A stretch of DNA of 64,000 nucleotides from Streptomyces sp. YS415 (GCF_023544665.1 NZ_JAMJFL010000002.1:310001-374000); one strand, 5' to 3'; shown: positions 8,954 to 17,585, counted from the stretch's first letter. Numbers and translations are program-made. The notes: generated from the sequence alone by a model not told the origin.

Positions 8954-10567
8954 ATGACGGACTCGCAGGCCCCGGCACAGACCGACACGAATCCCCTCGC
9001 CCCCGCCCCGGAGGGCGTCCGCACCGCGGCCGACGTGGTGACCCCCGAGCTGGTCGCCCAGCTGACCAAGGGCGTGGTCGGTTCGGGCCGCACCGCCAAC
9101 CACACGCCGTTCACCGGCGAGAAGCTGGCGGACCTGCCGGAGTCCACGCCCGGGGACGTGGAGAAGGCGTTCGCCGCGGCCCGCGCCGCCCAGGCGATCT
9201 GGGAGCAGACCCCGGTACGGGAGCGCGCCGCGGTCCTGCTGCGCTTCCACGACCTGGTGCTGGCCCGCCAGGCGGAGGTCCTCGACCTGATCCAGCTGGA
9301 GACCGGTAAGGCCCGGCTGCACGCCCACGAGGAGGTGCAGGCGGTCGCCGTCGCGGCCCGCCACTACGGCCGCAGGGCCGCCGCCTACCTGCGGCCCAAA
9401 CGGCACACCGGCGCCATCCCGACGCTCACCAAGGTGACCGAGCTGCGCCACCCGCGCGGAGTCGTGGGCCAGATCGCGCCCTGGAACTACCCGCTGGAGC
9501 TGTCCGTCGGCGACGCCCTGCCGGCCTTCGTGGCGGGCAACGCCGTCGTCATGAAGCCGGACACGGAGACCTGCCTGACCGCCCTGTGGGCCCGTGACCT
9601 GCTGATCGAGGCCGGTCTGCCCGCCGAGGTGTTCCAGGTGGTGCTCGGCGACGGACCGGTCGTCGGACCCGAGGTCGTCAAGCACGCCGACTACGTCTCC
9701 TTCACCGGCTCCACCCGCACCGGCCGCGAGGTCGCCCAGGGCGCCGCCGCCCGGCTGGTCGGCGTCTCCCTCGAACTCGGCGGCAAGAACGCGATGCTCG
9801 TCCTGGAGGACGCCGACATCGAGAAGGCGGCCGCCGGCGCCGTCCGCGCCTGCTTCTCCTCCGCCGGTCAACTGTGCATCTCGATCGAGCGGTTGTACGT
9901 CCACGAGTCGATCGCCGACGCCTTCCTCGAGCGCTTCGCCGCCCGCACGAAGGCCATGCGCCTCGGCCGCTCCCTCGCCTACGGCGCCGACATGGGCTCC
10001 CTGGTCGGCGAGCGCCAGCTGGAGACCGTCAAGCGGCACGTGGAGGAGGCCGTCGCCAAGGGCGCCACCCTGGTCGCCGGCGGTGTGGCCCGCCCGGACA
10101 TCGGCCCGTACTTCTTCGAGCCGACCATCCTCGACGGCGTCGAGGCGCCCATGGCGGTCTGCACGGAGGAGACCTTCGGCCCGGTCGTCGCCATCTACCG
10201 CTTCACCAGCGAGGACGAGGCGATCGCGGACGCCAACGCCACACCGTACGGCCTCAATTCCTCGGTCTGGACGAAGGACGGCCGCCGTGGCCGCGCGGTC
10301 GCCGCCCGGCTGCGCACCGGCACGGTCAACGTCAACGAGGGCTACGCCCCCGCCTACGGCAGCGTCCAGTCCCCGATGGGCGGCATGAAGGACTCGGGCC
10401 TCGGCCGCCGCCACGGCTCCGAGGGCATCCTCAAGTACACCGAGGCCCAGACGGTGGCCCACCAGCGACTGCTGCCGATGGCGCCGTCGCTGGGCATGGA
10501 CGACGAGAAGTACGCCCGGTTCATGAGCAGGAGCCTGCGCCTGATGAAGGCCTTCCGGTTCCGGTAA
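8954..10567 (+). CDS. gabD: Succinate-semialdehyde dehydrogenase (NAD(P)+)
   Basis: An aldehyde dehydrogenase of 537 residues, the usual length of the actinobacterial GabD2-type succinate-semialdehyde dehydrogenases. It shows the APWNYPLE substrate/cofactor segment, the catalytic glutamate in LELGGKN and the nucleophile Cys308 in SSAGQLC. It would oxidise succinate semialdehyde to succinate, linking GABA catabolism to the TCA cycle, although substrate specificity cannot be proved from sequence. The GMC oxidoreductase starts 12 bp downstream, so the two form an operon. Confidence 0.85.
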   Translation: MTDSQAPAQTDTNPLAPAPEGVRTAADVVTPELVAQLTKGVVGSGRTANHTPFTGEKLADLPESTPGDVEKAFAAARAAQAIWEQTPVRERAAVLLRFHDLVLARQAEVLDLIQLETGKARLHAHEEVQAVAVAARHYGRRAAAYLRPKRHTGAIPTLTKVTELRHPRGVVGQIAPWNYPLELSVGDALPAFVAGNAVVMKPDTETCLTALWARDLLIEAGLPAEVFQVVLGDGPVVGPEVVKHADYVSFTGSTRTGREVAQGAAARLVGVSLELGGKNAMLVLEDADIEKAAAGAVRACFSSAGQLCISIERLYVHESIADAFLERFAARTKAMRLGRSLAYGADMGSLVGERQLETVKRHVEEAVAKGATLVAGGVARPDIGPYFFEPTILDGVEAPMAVCTEETFGPVVAIYRFTSEDEAIADANATPYGLNSSVWTKDGRRGRAVAARLRTGTVNVNEGYAPAYGSVQSPMGGMKDSGLGRRHGSEGILKYTEAQTVAHQRLLPMAPSLGMDDEKYARFMSRSLRLMKAFRFR

Positions 10568-10579
10568 AGGGGAGAACGC

Positions 10580-12355
10580 GTGAGCAATGACGCTTACGAC
10601 TACGACGTCATCGTCGTCGGATCCGGCTTCGGCGGTTCGGTGACCGCCCTGCGCCTGACGGAGAAGGGCTACACGGTAGGGGTCCTGGAGGCGGGCCGCC
10701 GCTTCACCCAGGACACCCTCCCCAAGAACTCCTGGGACCTGAAGAACTACCTCTGGGCGCCGAAGCTCAAGATGTTCGGCCTCCAGCGCATCCATCTGCT
10801 CGGCAACGTCATGGTGCTGGCCGGCGCGGGCGTCGGCGGCGGCTCGCTGAACTACGCCAACACCCTCTACGTACCGCCCGCGCCGTTCTTCGAGGACCCG
10901 CAGTGGCGGGACATCACGGACTGGCAGGAGGAGCTGAAGCCGTACTACGACCAGGCCCAGCGCATGCTCGGGGTCCGGCTCAACCCGACCATGACCCCCT
11001 CCGACGTCCATCTGAAGGCCGCGGCCCAGCGGATGGGCGTGGGGGACACCTTCCACATGGCCCCGGTCGGCGTCTTCTTCGGGGACGGCAAGGACGCGGA
11101 CGGCACGGTCGAGGCCAAACCCGGCGAGATGGTGGACGACCCCTACTTCGGCGGCGTGGGCCCGGCCCGCCAGGCCTGCACCGAGTGCGGCGGCTGCATG
11201 ACGGGCTGCCGCCAGGGCGCGAAGAACACCCTGAACGAGAACTACCTCTACCTCGCCGAGAAGGCCGGCGCGGTGGTGCACCCCATGACGACGGTGGTGT
11301 CGGTCACCGACGACTCGCAGGGCGGGTACGCGGTCGCGACCCTGCCGACGGACCGCAGGAAGGGCGGGGGCCGCACCTTCAAGGCCCGCCGGGTGGTCCT
11401 GGCCGCCGGCACCTACGGCACCCAGACCCTGCTGCACCGGATGAAGGCGAGCAGGCACCTGCCGCATCTCTCGCCGCGGCTTGGCGAGCTGACCCGGACC
11501 AACTCCGAGGCGCTGGTGGGCGCGCAGACCACCGACCGGCGCTACCGCAAGGTCGGCGGCGGGAAGAAGGTCGACTTCACCCGCGGGGTCGCCATCACGT
11601 CCTCGATCCACCCCGACGCCAACACCCATATCGAGCCAGTCCGTTACGGCAAGGGCTCCAACTCCATGGGCAGCCTGACGATCCTCCAGGTCCCCTACAC
11701 CGAGGGCTCCTCCCGCGTCGCGGCCTGGCTGGGGCACGCCGCCCGGCACCCGCTGCAGGTCCTGCGCTCCCTGTCCAACCGGCGCTGGTCGGAGCGGACC
11801 ATCATCGGACTGGTGATGCAGTCCCTGGACAACTCCCTGACGACGTACCTGAAACCGGACGGCGTCGGCAAGGGCATGCTGACCGCCCGCCAGGGCCACG
11901 GCTCCCCGAACCCCATGCAGATCAAGGCGGCCACCGAGGGCGCCTCGGCGATCGCGGCCGAGATCAACGGCTTCGCGGGCTCCAACATCGGCGAGCTGAT
12001 GGGCACCCCGCTCACCGCCCACTTCCTCGGCGGCTGCGCGATCGGCGACTCGCCCGAGACCGGCGTCATCGACCCGTACCACCGGCTCTACGGCCACCCG
12101 GGCATCTCGGTGGTCGACGGCGCCGCGATCTCGGCGAACCTGGGAGTGAACCCTTCGCTGACCATCACGGCGCAGGCCGAGCGGGCGATGTCGTTCTGGC
12201 CCAACAAGGGCGAGGAGGACCCGCGTCCGGCGCAGGGCCGGCCGTACGAGCGGCTCCAGCCGGTCGAGCCGAAGGCTCCGGCGGTCCCGGTGGAGGCGTT
12301 CGGCGCGCTGCGGCTGCCGTTCCTGGGGATACCGGCGGTGCCGCCGAAGAAGTGA
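10580..12355 (+). CDS. GMC-family FAD oxidoreductase (cholesterol oxidase-like)
   Basis: The N-terminal FAD-binding Rossmann motif is VVGSGFGGS, followed by the GAGVGGGSLNYAN signature of the GMC family. The C-terminus has the conserved GGCAIGDSPETGV and NPSLTITAQAE segments. Closest to the intracellular cholesterol-oxidase-like branch; there is no signal peptide. Cys200, Cys203, Cys206 and Cys210 form a CxxCxxCxxxC cluster, unusual for a flavin oxidase. It starts with GTG behind AAAGGGGAG and is translated from the same transcript as the upstream dehydrogenase. The substrate is unknown. Confidence 0.82.
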   Translation: MSNDAYDYDVIVVGSGFGGSVTALRLTEKGYTVGVLEAGRRFTQDTLPKNSWDLKNYLWAPKLKMFGLQRIHLLGNVMVLAGAGVGGGSLNYANTLYVPPAPFFEDPQWRDITDWQEELKPYYDQAQRMLGVRLNPTMTPSDVHLKAAAQRMGVGDTFHMAPVGVFFGDGKDADGTVEAKPGEMVDDPYFGGVGPARQACTECGGCMTGCRQGAKNTLNENYLYLAEKAGAVVHPMTTVVSVTDDSQGGYAVATLPTDRRKGGGRTFKARRVVLAAGTYGTQTLLHRMKASRHLPHLSPRLGELTRTNSEALVGAQTTDRRYRKVGGGKKVDFTRGVAITSSIHPDANTHIEPVRYGKGSNSMGSLTILQVPYTEGSSRVAAWLGHAARHPLQVLRSLSNRRWSERTIIGLVMQSLDNSLTTYLKPDGVGKGMLTARQGHGSPNPMQIKAATEGASAIAAEINGFAGSNIGELMGTPLTAHFLGGCAIGDSPETGVIDPYHRLYGHPGISVVDGAAISANLGVNPSLTITAQAERAMSFWPNKGEEDPRPAQGRPYERLQPVEPKAPAVPVEAFGALRLPFLGIPAVPPKK

Positions 12356-12361
12356 CGGAAC

Positions 12362-12405
12362 ACGAGAAGGACCTGCACCCCCCTCCGAGCGCAGGTCCTT
12401 CTCGT
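12362..12405. terminator. Bidirectional intrinsic terminator
   Basis: A perfect 15-bp stem (12362-12376 with 12391-12405) with a 14-nt loop is followed by TTCTT. It lies between the convergent oxidoreductase and surface-protein genes and can serve both. Confidence 0.9.
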
Positions 12406-12448
12406 TTCTTGCGTCGGGCTCTTCTCGCGCGTGAGCCCGTGGTGAGGC

Positions 12449-13507
12449 TTACGCCTCGGCACCCGCCTTGCGGCGCTTCATCGCGAACATGACGCCCGTA
12501 CCGGCGACGATCGCGATCCCGCCGATGGTGGCGAGGGCCGGCAGGCTGGAGTCCGAACCGGTCTCGGCGAGCTCACCGTCGACGTCGACCTCGTCGACGT
12601 CGGTGATCTCGTCCTTGCCACCGGTCTGCGGCTTGGAGTCGTCCGGCTTGCCCGGCTCGGAGCCGGCCGGCAGCACCTCGAAGAAGTAGATGCCGTAGTT
12701 CTCGTCCTCGGAGGTCCAGCAGCCGTCCTCGGTCGAGTACTCGGCCAGACCGATGGCGATGCCGACCGCGCTCGGGACCTCGCGGGCGACGCTCACCCGC
12801 AGGTCGTAGCTGATCGACTGGCCGCCCTGCAGCGTGAAGGTGTTGAGCGCGCCGCCCTCACCGAACTGGGTGGCGATGTCGACCCAGCCGCCGCCGCTCC
12901 TGACCTGCACGGTGACCAGGTCGGTGTAGTCGTCCTCCAGCTCCCAGTCCATCGCGGCGACGCCGACGACGGGCATGATGTCCTCGATCGTCTCGTCGCT
13001 GGAGTTGCTGACGTTGAACGTGAAGTCGGTCCAGCCGCTGCCCGCCACGACGGTCTCCGGCAGGCCGGTCAGCGAGCTGTGCAGCGCCTCGCTGATGTCC
13101 CAGACCGGGTCGCCGTTCTCGTCGACCGGGCACTCCTCGACGACCTCGTCGTCGTCCTCGGACTCCTCGTCGGAGGGGGTGCTCTGGCTGGGGGAGGGGG
13201 ACGTGCTCTGGTCCGCCGGCGGGGTGCTGCCCGACGGTGCCGGGCTGGTGCTGTCGTCACCGGCCGGGGTCGAGGCCGACGGCGCCGGGCTGGTGCTGTC
13301 GTCGCCGGCGGGGGTGGAGTCCTCGGCCGCCGGGGTGGTGGTCTGGTCGCCTGCCGGGGTGGACTCGCCGGCGGCGGGCGTGCTCTCCGACGTCGACGGC
13401 GCCGGCGACGTCTCGTCCGTCGCGAACGCGGCCGGGGCGGACATCAGTGCGATCGGCGCTATCGCGGCGGTCGCGGCCGCGGCGGCCAGGGCACGGCGAA
13501 GCTTCAT
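12449..13507 (-). CDS. LAETG-anchored cell-surface protein
   Basis: A secreted, probably sortase-anchored protein of 352 residues. It has a cleavable signal peptide (MKLRR, a hydrophobic stretch, AFA-TDE) and a Ser/Thr/Pro/Asp-rich stalk with a 15-residue repeat containing STPAGDDSTSPAPS. A beta-rich domain of about 200 residues with cysteines follows. The C-terminus has the sorting signal LAETG, a hydrophobic segment and the KRRKAG tail; LAxTG is the motif used by class E sortases of Streptomyces. The start is supported by GAGG just upstream. Ligand or role unknown. Confidence 0.88.
   Translation of the reverse strand: MKLRRALAAAAATAAIAPIALMSAPAAFATDETSPAPSTSESTPAAGESTPAGDQTTTPAAEDSTPAGDDSTSPAPSASTPAGDDSTSPAPSGSTPPADQSTSPSPSQSTPSDEESEDDDEVVEECPVDENGDPVWDISEALHSSLTGLPETVVAGSGWTDFTFNVSNSSDETIEDIMPVVGVAAMDWELEDDYTDLVTVQVRSGGGWVDIATQFGEGGALNTFTLQGGQSISYDLRVSVAREVPSAVGIAIGLAEYSTEDGCWTSEDENYGIYFFEVLPAGSEPGKPDDSKPQTGGKDEITDVDEVDVDGELAETGSDSSLPALATIGGIAIVAGTGVMFAMKRRKAGAEA
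13210..13340 (-). repeat. 45-bp tandem repeats encoding the surface-protein stalk
   Basis: Imperfect units of 45 bp (for example, matching blocks start at 13239 and 13284) encode a 15-residue Ser/Thr/Pro/Asp repeat. Copy number is likely to vary between strains. Confidence 0.8.
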
Positions 13508-13628
13508 GAAGACCTCGGGAAGTCGATGCTGGAGGCCTCCGCTCGGGGGTGCGGGTGCGGCCCTTGGTTCGCATGGTTTGATCCGCGAACCCTGCGAATG
13601 GTTGTCCCCGCACTCACACCGTTCTTAT

Positions 13629-13642
13629 GTGACCTGGGTCAC
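13629..13642. promoter_or_regulatory. GTGACC-GGTCAC palindrome, candidate operator
   Basis: GTGACCTGGGTCAC is a perfect dyad with a 2-bp centre, about 120 bp upstream of the surface-protein start. A near-identical dyad lies at 28993-29006. The binding protein is unknown. Confidence 0.4.
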
Positions 13643-13669
13643 GCTCCGGCGGTGGGGAGCGGACACGGC

Positions 13670-13704
13670 GAAGGGCCCCGCGGGACGGCGCCGCGGGGCC
13701 CTTC
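13670..13704 (-). terminator. Probable terminator downstream of chorismate mutase
   Basis: A perfect 14-bp stem (13670-13683 with 13691-13704) with a 7-nt loop. It lies before the next - strand gene, so it probably ends the chorismate mutase transcript. The distance of about 390 bp from the stop codon is long. Confidence 0.65.
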
Positions 13705-14091
13705 TCTCGTCAGCACCGACGTCAGGGCAGCGCCGGTGCCGGGAGCGGCGCCGGGGGGTTGCGCCGCTGGTCCGGTGTGTTGTGGTGAGGCCTCGGCCTC
13801 CGGCACTGCGGTGCGACAGCACAGTGCAATGCGGTGGTGTCCGTTCCCGGCGGCCGGCCCCGGGCGTCCCCGGAGCCGGCCGTTCTCTTGGGTGACCGGG
13901 CTGCTGTCCCCTGCCGTCCGGTCACTTGACTGGAGCGAGGTCCCACGACGCACGGCACGATCCGTACGTCTCATCGCTCCAGCGAGCCACGCGTGGTTCT
14001 CTCGGGCCCGCCCCTGGCTGGCACGGACACCACCACCAACGAAGCGCCTCGCGCCCAGTCACGCGCCGTACGGGTGAGGGCGGGCTCGAAC

Positions 14092-14379
14092 TCAGATGCG
14101 ACCCCGGCACAGTTCGAGAAGCGTCATCGCGAGGGCGGTGCCCGGCTTGCCGAGCGCCTGCCGGTAGTGGTCGAGGATCTCCATCTCGCGCGAGAGGTTC
14201 ACCCGGCGCCCGCCCGAGGAGATCCGGGCCTCCTGGACGACCGCCGAGACGGCCATCCGTTCCTGGATCAGGCCGATGATCCGGTCGTCGAGCGAGTCGA
14301 TGCGCTCCCGGGCGCCGGTGATCACTCCGGCGGCCTCGTCGGTACGGGCGCCGGTCTTCTCCGCTGCGGTCACGGTCAT
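14092..14379 (-). CDS. aroQ: Chorismate mutase, AroQ type
   Basis: A short (95 aa) all-helical AroQ-class chorismate mutase that converts chorismate to prephenate, the branch point to phenylalanine and tyrosine. It shows RIDSLDDRIIGLIQERM, the conserved active-site Arg/Lys-type positions in helix 1, and a REMEILDHYR helix. ATG 14379 is preceded at good spacing by AGGAGA; an upstream in-frame start at 14421 would give an unsupported extension running towards the hairpin. It appears monocistronic. The leader region (14435-14596) looks like a transcription attenuator. Confidence 0.88.
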   Translation of the reverse strand: MTVTAAEKTGARTDEAAGVITGARERIDSLDDRIIGLIQERMAVSAVVQEARISSGGRRVNLSREMEILDHYRQALGKPGTALAMTLLELCRGRI

Positions 14380-14434
14380 GTCGGGGGTCTCCTGTCCGGG
14401 ATGGGTGCCCCGGGGCGACACGGTCCGGAAACGA

Positions 14435-14469
14435 CAGGCGCCCCGGGCCTTGTCGGCCCGGGGCGCCTG
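14435..14469 (-). promoter_or_regulatory. Attenuator hairpin upstream of aroQ
   Basis: A perfect 15-bp GC-rich stem with a 5-nt loop, followed on the - strand by TCGTTTCC. It sits between the leader peptide stop and the aroQ ribosome-binding site, where a terminator controlled by translation of the leader would be expected. Confidence 0.7.
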
Positions 14470-14489
14470 GGAAGTCGCTTGTCAGTTGC

Positions 14490-14561
14490 TCAAGCAGCAC
14501 GACCATGGCAGCCGGCGGGCCGGGTGCCATAGGTAAAGAGGAAGGTCGTGTGCGTGAGCAT
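14490..14561 (-). CDS. Putative Phe/Tyr leader peptide of aroQ (23 aa)
   Basis: A 23-codon reading frame on the - strand starts with ATG at about the predicted transcription start and contains TFLFTY encoded with TTC, TTT and TAT. TTT and TAT are rare codons in this genome. It ends with TGA about 20 bases before the 15-bp hairpin and is followed by chorismate mutase. The arrangement is that of a leader peptide for attenuation by phenylalanine/tyrosine supply. This is inference; no homologue was checked. Confidence 0.6.
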   Translation of the reverse strand: MLTHTTFLFTYGTRPAGCHGRAA

Positions 14562-14567
14562 GCGGTC

Positions 14568-14596
14568 AGTATGCCGCTCCCCTCGGTGACCGCCAA
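14568..14596 (-). promoter_or_regulatory. Promoter of the aroQ leader transcript
   Basis: On the - strand, TTGGCG (14596-14591), a 17-bp spacer and CATACT (14573-14568) form a good -35/-10 pair. The predicted start is six to seven bases on, at the leader-peptide ATG, so that message would be leaderless. Confidence 0.6.
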
Positions 14597-14640
14597 CCCG
14601 GTTCGCATCCTGAGACGCCATCCGCCGTCGGCCACCCCGG

Positions 14641-14646
14641 TAGAAT
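14641..14646 (+). promoter_or_regulatory. Probable -10 box of guaA
   Basis: TAGAAT lies 40 bp before the guaA start. No convincing -35 hexamer is visible at 17 bp. Confidence 0.45.
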
Positions 14647-14685
14647 CGAGGACACAGCCCCTTTCAAGCCGCCGGAAGGCAACCC

Positions 14686-16260
14686 GTGTCACCAGCGACC
14701 CCCGCCGCCCCCGACACCGTCCTGGTCGTCGACTTCGGCGCGCAGTACGCCCAGCTCATCGCCCGCCGCGTCCGCGAGGCCCGGGTCTACAGCGAGATCG
14801 TGCCGAGCACCACGCCGGTGGCGGAGATGCTCGCCAAGAACCCGGCGGCGATCATCCTCTCCGGCGGCCCCTCGTCCGTCTACGAGGAGGGCGCCCCCCG
14901 TCTCGACCGCGCGCTCTTCGAGGCCGGCGTCCCCGTCTTCGGCATGTGCTACGGCTTCCAGCTGATGGCGCAGAGCCTCGGCGGCACCGTCGACAACACC
15001 GGCGCCCGCGAGTACGGCCGCACCGACCTGCACGTCTCCCGGGCGTCCTCCACCCTCTTCGAGGGCACCCCGGCCGAGCAGCACGTCTGGATGTCGCACG
15101 GCGACGCGTGCTCCGCCGCCCCCGAGGGCTTCACCGTCACGGCCTCCACGGACGTCGTCCCGGTCGCCGCCTTCGAGAACGACGAGCAGAAGCTCTACGG
15201 CGTGCAGTACCACCCCGAGGTCATGCACTCCACGCACGGCCAGCAGGTGCTGGAGCACTTCCTGTACCGCGGCGCGGGGCTGAAGCCGGACTGGACCACG
15301 GGCAATGTCATCGAGGAGCAGGTCGCGGCCATCCGTGAGCAGGTCGGCGACAAGCGCGCCATCTGCGGGCTGTCCGGCGGCGTCGACTCCGCGGTGGCGG
15401 CCGCGCTGGTCCAGAAGGCCATCGGCTCCCAGCTGACCTGCGTCTACGTCGACCACGGCCTGATGCGCAAGGGCGAGACCGAGCAGGTCGAGAAGGACTT
15501 CGTGGCCGCGACCGGCGTCCAGCTGAAGGTCGTCGACGCGGAGGAGCGGTTCCTCAAGGCGCTGGCCGGGGTCTCCGACCCCGAGGAGAAGCGGAAGATC
15601 ATCGGCCGCGAGTTCATCCGGGTCTTCGAGCAGGCGCAGGCCGAGATCATCGCGGACTCGGGCCCGGCGGTGGAGTTCCTGGTCCAGGGCACGCTCTACC
15701 CGGACGTGGTCGAGTCCGGCGGCGGCACCGGCACGGCCAACATCAAGTCGCACCACAACGTCGGCGGCCTCCCCGAGGACCTGGAGTTCCAGCTCATCGA
15801 GCCGCTGCGCAAGCTGTTCAAGGACGAGGTCCGGATGGTCGGCCAGGAACTGGGCCTGCCGGAGGAGATCGTCCAGCGCCAGCCCTTCCCCGGCCCGGGC
15901 CTCGGCATCCGGATCGTCGGCGAGGTGACCAAGGAGCGGCTCGACCTGCTGCGCGAGGCCGACGCCATCGCCCGCGAGGAGCTCACCGCGGCCGGCCTGG
16001 ACCGCGACATCTGGCAGTGCCCGGTGGTCCTGCTCGCGGACGTCCGCTCGGTCGGCGTCCAGGGCGACGGCCGCACCTACGGCCACCCGATCGTGCTGCG
16101 CCCGGTCTCCTCCGAGGACGCCATGACCGCAGACTGGTCGCGCCTGCCCTACGACGTCCTGGCGAAGATCTCCACCCGCATCACCAACGAGGTGCGGGAC
16201 GTCAACCGGGTCGTCCTCGACGTGACGTCGAAGCCGCCGGGCACGATCGAGTGGGAGTAG
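14686..16260 (+). CDS. guaA: GMP synthase (glutamine-hydrolysing)
   Basis: A full-length 524-residue two-domain enzyme. The N-terminal class I glutamine amidotransferase has its nucleophile Cys88 in GMCYGFQ and the partner motif YHPEV. The ATP pyrophosphatase domain has the P-loop [10 protein letters not shown], and the C-terminal dimerisation domain ends KPPGTIEWE. It converts XMP to GMP using glutamine and ATP. The GTG start has GGAAGG 7 bases upstream. It is monocistronic and converges on the next gene without an obvious hairpin. Confidence 0.98.
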   Translation: MSPATPAAPDTVLVVDFGAQYAQLIARRVREARVYSEIVPSTTPVAEMLAKNPAAIILSGGPSSVYEEGAPRLDRALFEAGVPVFGMCYGFQLMAQSLGGTVDNTGAREYGRTDLHVSRASSTLFEGTPAEQHVWMSHGDACSAAPEGFTVTASTDVVPVAAFENDEQKLYGVQYHPEVMHSTHGQQVLEHFLYRGAGLKPDWTTGNVIEEQVAAIREQVGDKRAICGLSGGVDSAVAAALVQKAIGSQLTCVYVDHGLMRKGETEQVEKDFVAATGVQLKVVDAEERFLKALAGVSDPEEKRKIIGREFIRVFEQAQAEIIADSGPAVEFLVQGTLYPDVVESGGGTGTANIKSHHNVGGLPEDLEFQLIEPLRKLFKDEVRMVGQELGLPEEIVQRQPFPGPGLGIRIVGEVTKERLDLLREADAIAREELTAAGLDRDIWQCPVVLLADVRSVGVQGDGRTYGHPIVLRPVSSEDAMTADWSRLPYDVLAKISTRITNEVRDVNRVVLDVTSKPPGTIEWE

Positions 16261-16279
16261 ACCCCAGCTCCCAGTTGTA

Positions 16280-16753
16280 TTAGGTCCGCTTGATCAGGCG
16301 CAGGGGCTCGCCGGGTTTCCAGACCTGGAGGACGAGGTACTTGTCGTCCTCGACGCAGGTCCGCACGACCTCCGTCAGCTCGGCACGGAAGAGGTGGAAC
16401 GGCTCCGGCGGTTCCACCTCTTCGCCGTACCGGGCCTTCTCCGCGGGGTCGTGGACCTCGACCGCCCGCCCGCTGATCCGCACGTCGCCGCCGCCCATGC
16501 CGGTGCCGTCCCCCGGGTTGGCCTGGAGCGCGAAGCGCGGATCGCGGCGCAGGTCGAGCGCCTTGAGCGAGCCCGGCATCATGCCGAGCCACAGCTCCCC
16601 GTGCAGGAACCGTGTCTCCAGGCCGGTCGTTCGCGGGGAGCCGTCCCTGCGCAGGGTGGCGAGGACATGGTGGGTGTAGGCGCCGAAGCGCTCCTCGACG
16701 AGCTTCGCGAGATCGGGTTCGGCGGCGGCGAAGGCGGCCCAGCTGTTCGTCAT
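16280..16753 (-). CDS. Pyridoxamine 5'-phosphate oxidase-family protein
   Basis: A 157-residue split-barrel flavin/F420-binding family protein. The N-terminus contains LATLRRDGSPRTTGLETRF, then ELWLGMMPGSLKALDLRRDP, the usual fold landmarks of the PPOX superfamily. It probably binds FMN, F420 or haem; the reaction cannot be told from sequence. It converges with guaA. Confidence 0.75.
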   Translation of the reverse strand: MTNSWAAFAAAEPDLAKLVEERFGAYTHHVLATLRRDGSPRTTGLETRFLHGELWLGMMPGSLKALDLRRDPRFALQANPGDGTGMGGGDVRISGRAVEVHDPAEKARYGEEVEPPEPFHLFRAELTEVVRTCVEDDKYLVLQVWKPGEPLRLIKRT

Positions 16754-16795
16754 ACGACGAGTCTGGCGCCGAAACCGGACATCCGCTGTCCGGTA

Positions 16796-17422
16796 TCAGG
16801 TGGTGTGCGGGAGCGGGCGTACGAAGGTCTCCCGGCCCTGCTCGTCGCGCGCCGGCGTGCAGCCCGCCGCCGTCAGGCGCTCGGCCAGCTTGGCGCGCCG
16901 GGCCTCGTTGACCCGCAGGGTGATCAGCAGGAACGCCGGGGTCAGGGCGGCGAGCGTGAGCAGGACCGCGAACTTTCCGGTCACCGCGGCCAGCAGCACG
17001 AACAGCAGCGGGAACGCCCAGGACATGGTGATCAGCTGCTTGCGGTTGGCGGCGGCGCCCAGGGCGTCGTACCGGATGAGCGTCGCGATCAGGTCGACGT
17101 CCGGCTGCGCCTCGGGGACCGGCGTCAGCGTGCCCTGGTACATGCCGGGCACCGGGCCGCCCGCGCCCGCCTGCGGGAACGCGGCCGCGTTGGCCGCCGC
17201 GCGCTGCCGGGCCCGGGGATCGGCGTCGCGGACCATGCGGACGTACAGGGTCTTCTGCTTGCCGACGTGACGGACGTCCGCGTACCGGAAGCCGTAGCAC
17301 TCGGCGATGTACGCCAGCGCGCCGAGGGTCTCCCACTCGGCGAGGGGATGCACGAGCTCGACCACGTCCTGGGACGCGAGCTGCCGCATGAGGGCGGTGA
17401 CGTGGCGGTCGGCAATACTCAC
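16796..17422 (-). CDS. Conserved two-helix membrane protein, function unknown
   Basis: An actinobacterial protein of 208 residues with a soluble N-terminal domain and a hydrophobic pair (AFPLLFVLLAAVTGKFA and a following segment), then a basic cytoplasmic tail. I chose GTG 17422 (SIADRHVTALMRQL) because AGGAG precedes it at correct spacing; an ATG at 17470 is in frame but lacks a site. I do not recognise the family. Confidence 0.7.
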   Translation of the reverse strand: MSIADRHVTALMRQLASQDVVELVHPLAEWETLGALAYIAECYGFRYADVRHVGKQKTLYVRMVRDADPRARQRAAANAAAFPQAGAGGPVPGMYQGTLTPVPEAQPDVDLIATLIRYDALGAAANRKQLITMSWAFPLLFVLLAAVTGKFAVLLTLAALTPAFLLITLRVNEARRAKLAERLTAAGCTPARDEQGRETFVRPLPHTT

Positions 17423-17585
17423 TGGGGCTCCTGGCTGAAAAGTGATGCTGAATCTCTTGTTCCGCATCACAGACCCATGAGTCCCTGAAAGGGTTGTGCG
17501 TCACCTTCACCACTCGGCCCTGCCCTTTTGCCCTGACCGACGGTAACTTCCGGGCCGTAGAGGAACCAGCGCAGGAGGCTGCCAC

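Larger units (their letters stand above)
13508..14091. other. Gene-free stretch between surface protein and chorismate mutase
   Basis: No convincing gene. It contains the upstream region of the surface-protein gene with a 14-bp palindrome GTGACCTGGGTCAC (13629-13642), a terminator-like hairpin at 13670-13704 and a second GC-rich hairpin (13851-13858 pairing with 13875-13882). Short open frames here lack ribosome-binding sites and recognisable content. Confidence 0.6.
14380..14685. other. Divergent regulatory region aroQ / guaA
   Basis: This non-genic stretch carries, on the - strand, a promoter, leader peptide and hairpin for chorismate mutase, and on the + strand the guaA promoter (-10 TAGAAT at 14641) and ribosome-binding site (GGAAGG at 14673-14678). 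Confidence 0.75.

Noticed and set aside
8606..12097. A 1163-codon open frame on the - strand
   Set aside because: It covers gabD and the GMC gene in antisense; no protein-like content.
14041..14110. tRNA-like T-arm (GGCTCGAACTC)
   Set aside because: No cloverleaf or acceptor stem can be formed; it overlaps the aroQ 3' end.
14478..14500. TTGTCAGTT as another DNA-damage box on the + strand
   Set aside because: Eight bases on there is no TAnnnT, and the ninth base is off; it lies in the aroQ leader.
14422..14692. Long - strand frame (13922-14692) over the aroQ leader region
   Set aside because: It crosses the hairpin and promoters, and its residues are not protein-like; the short leader peptide explains the region better.
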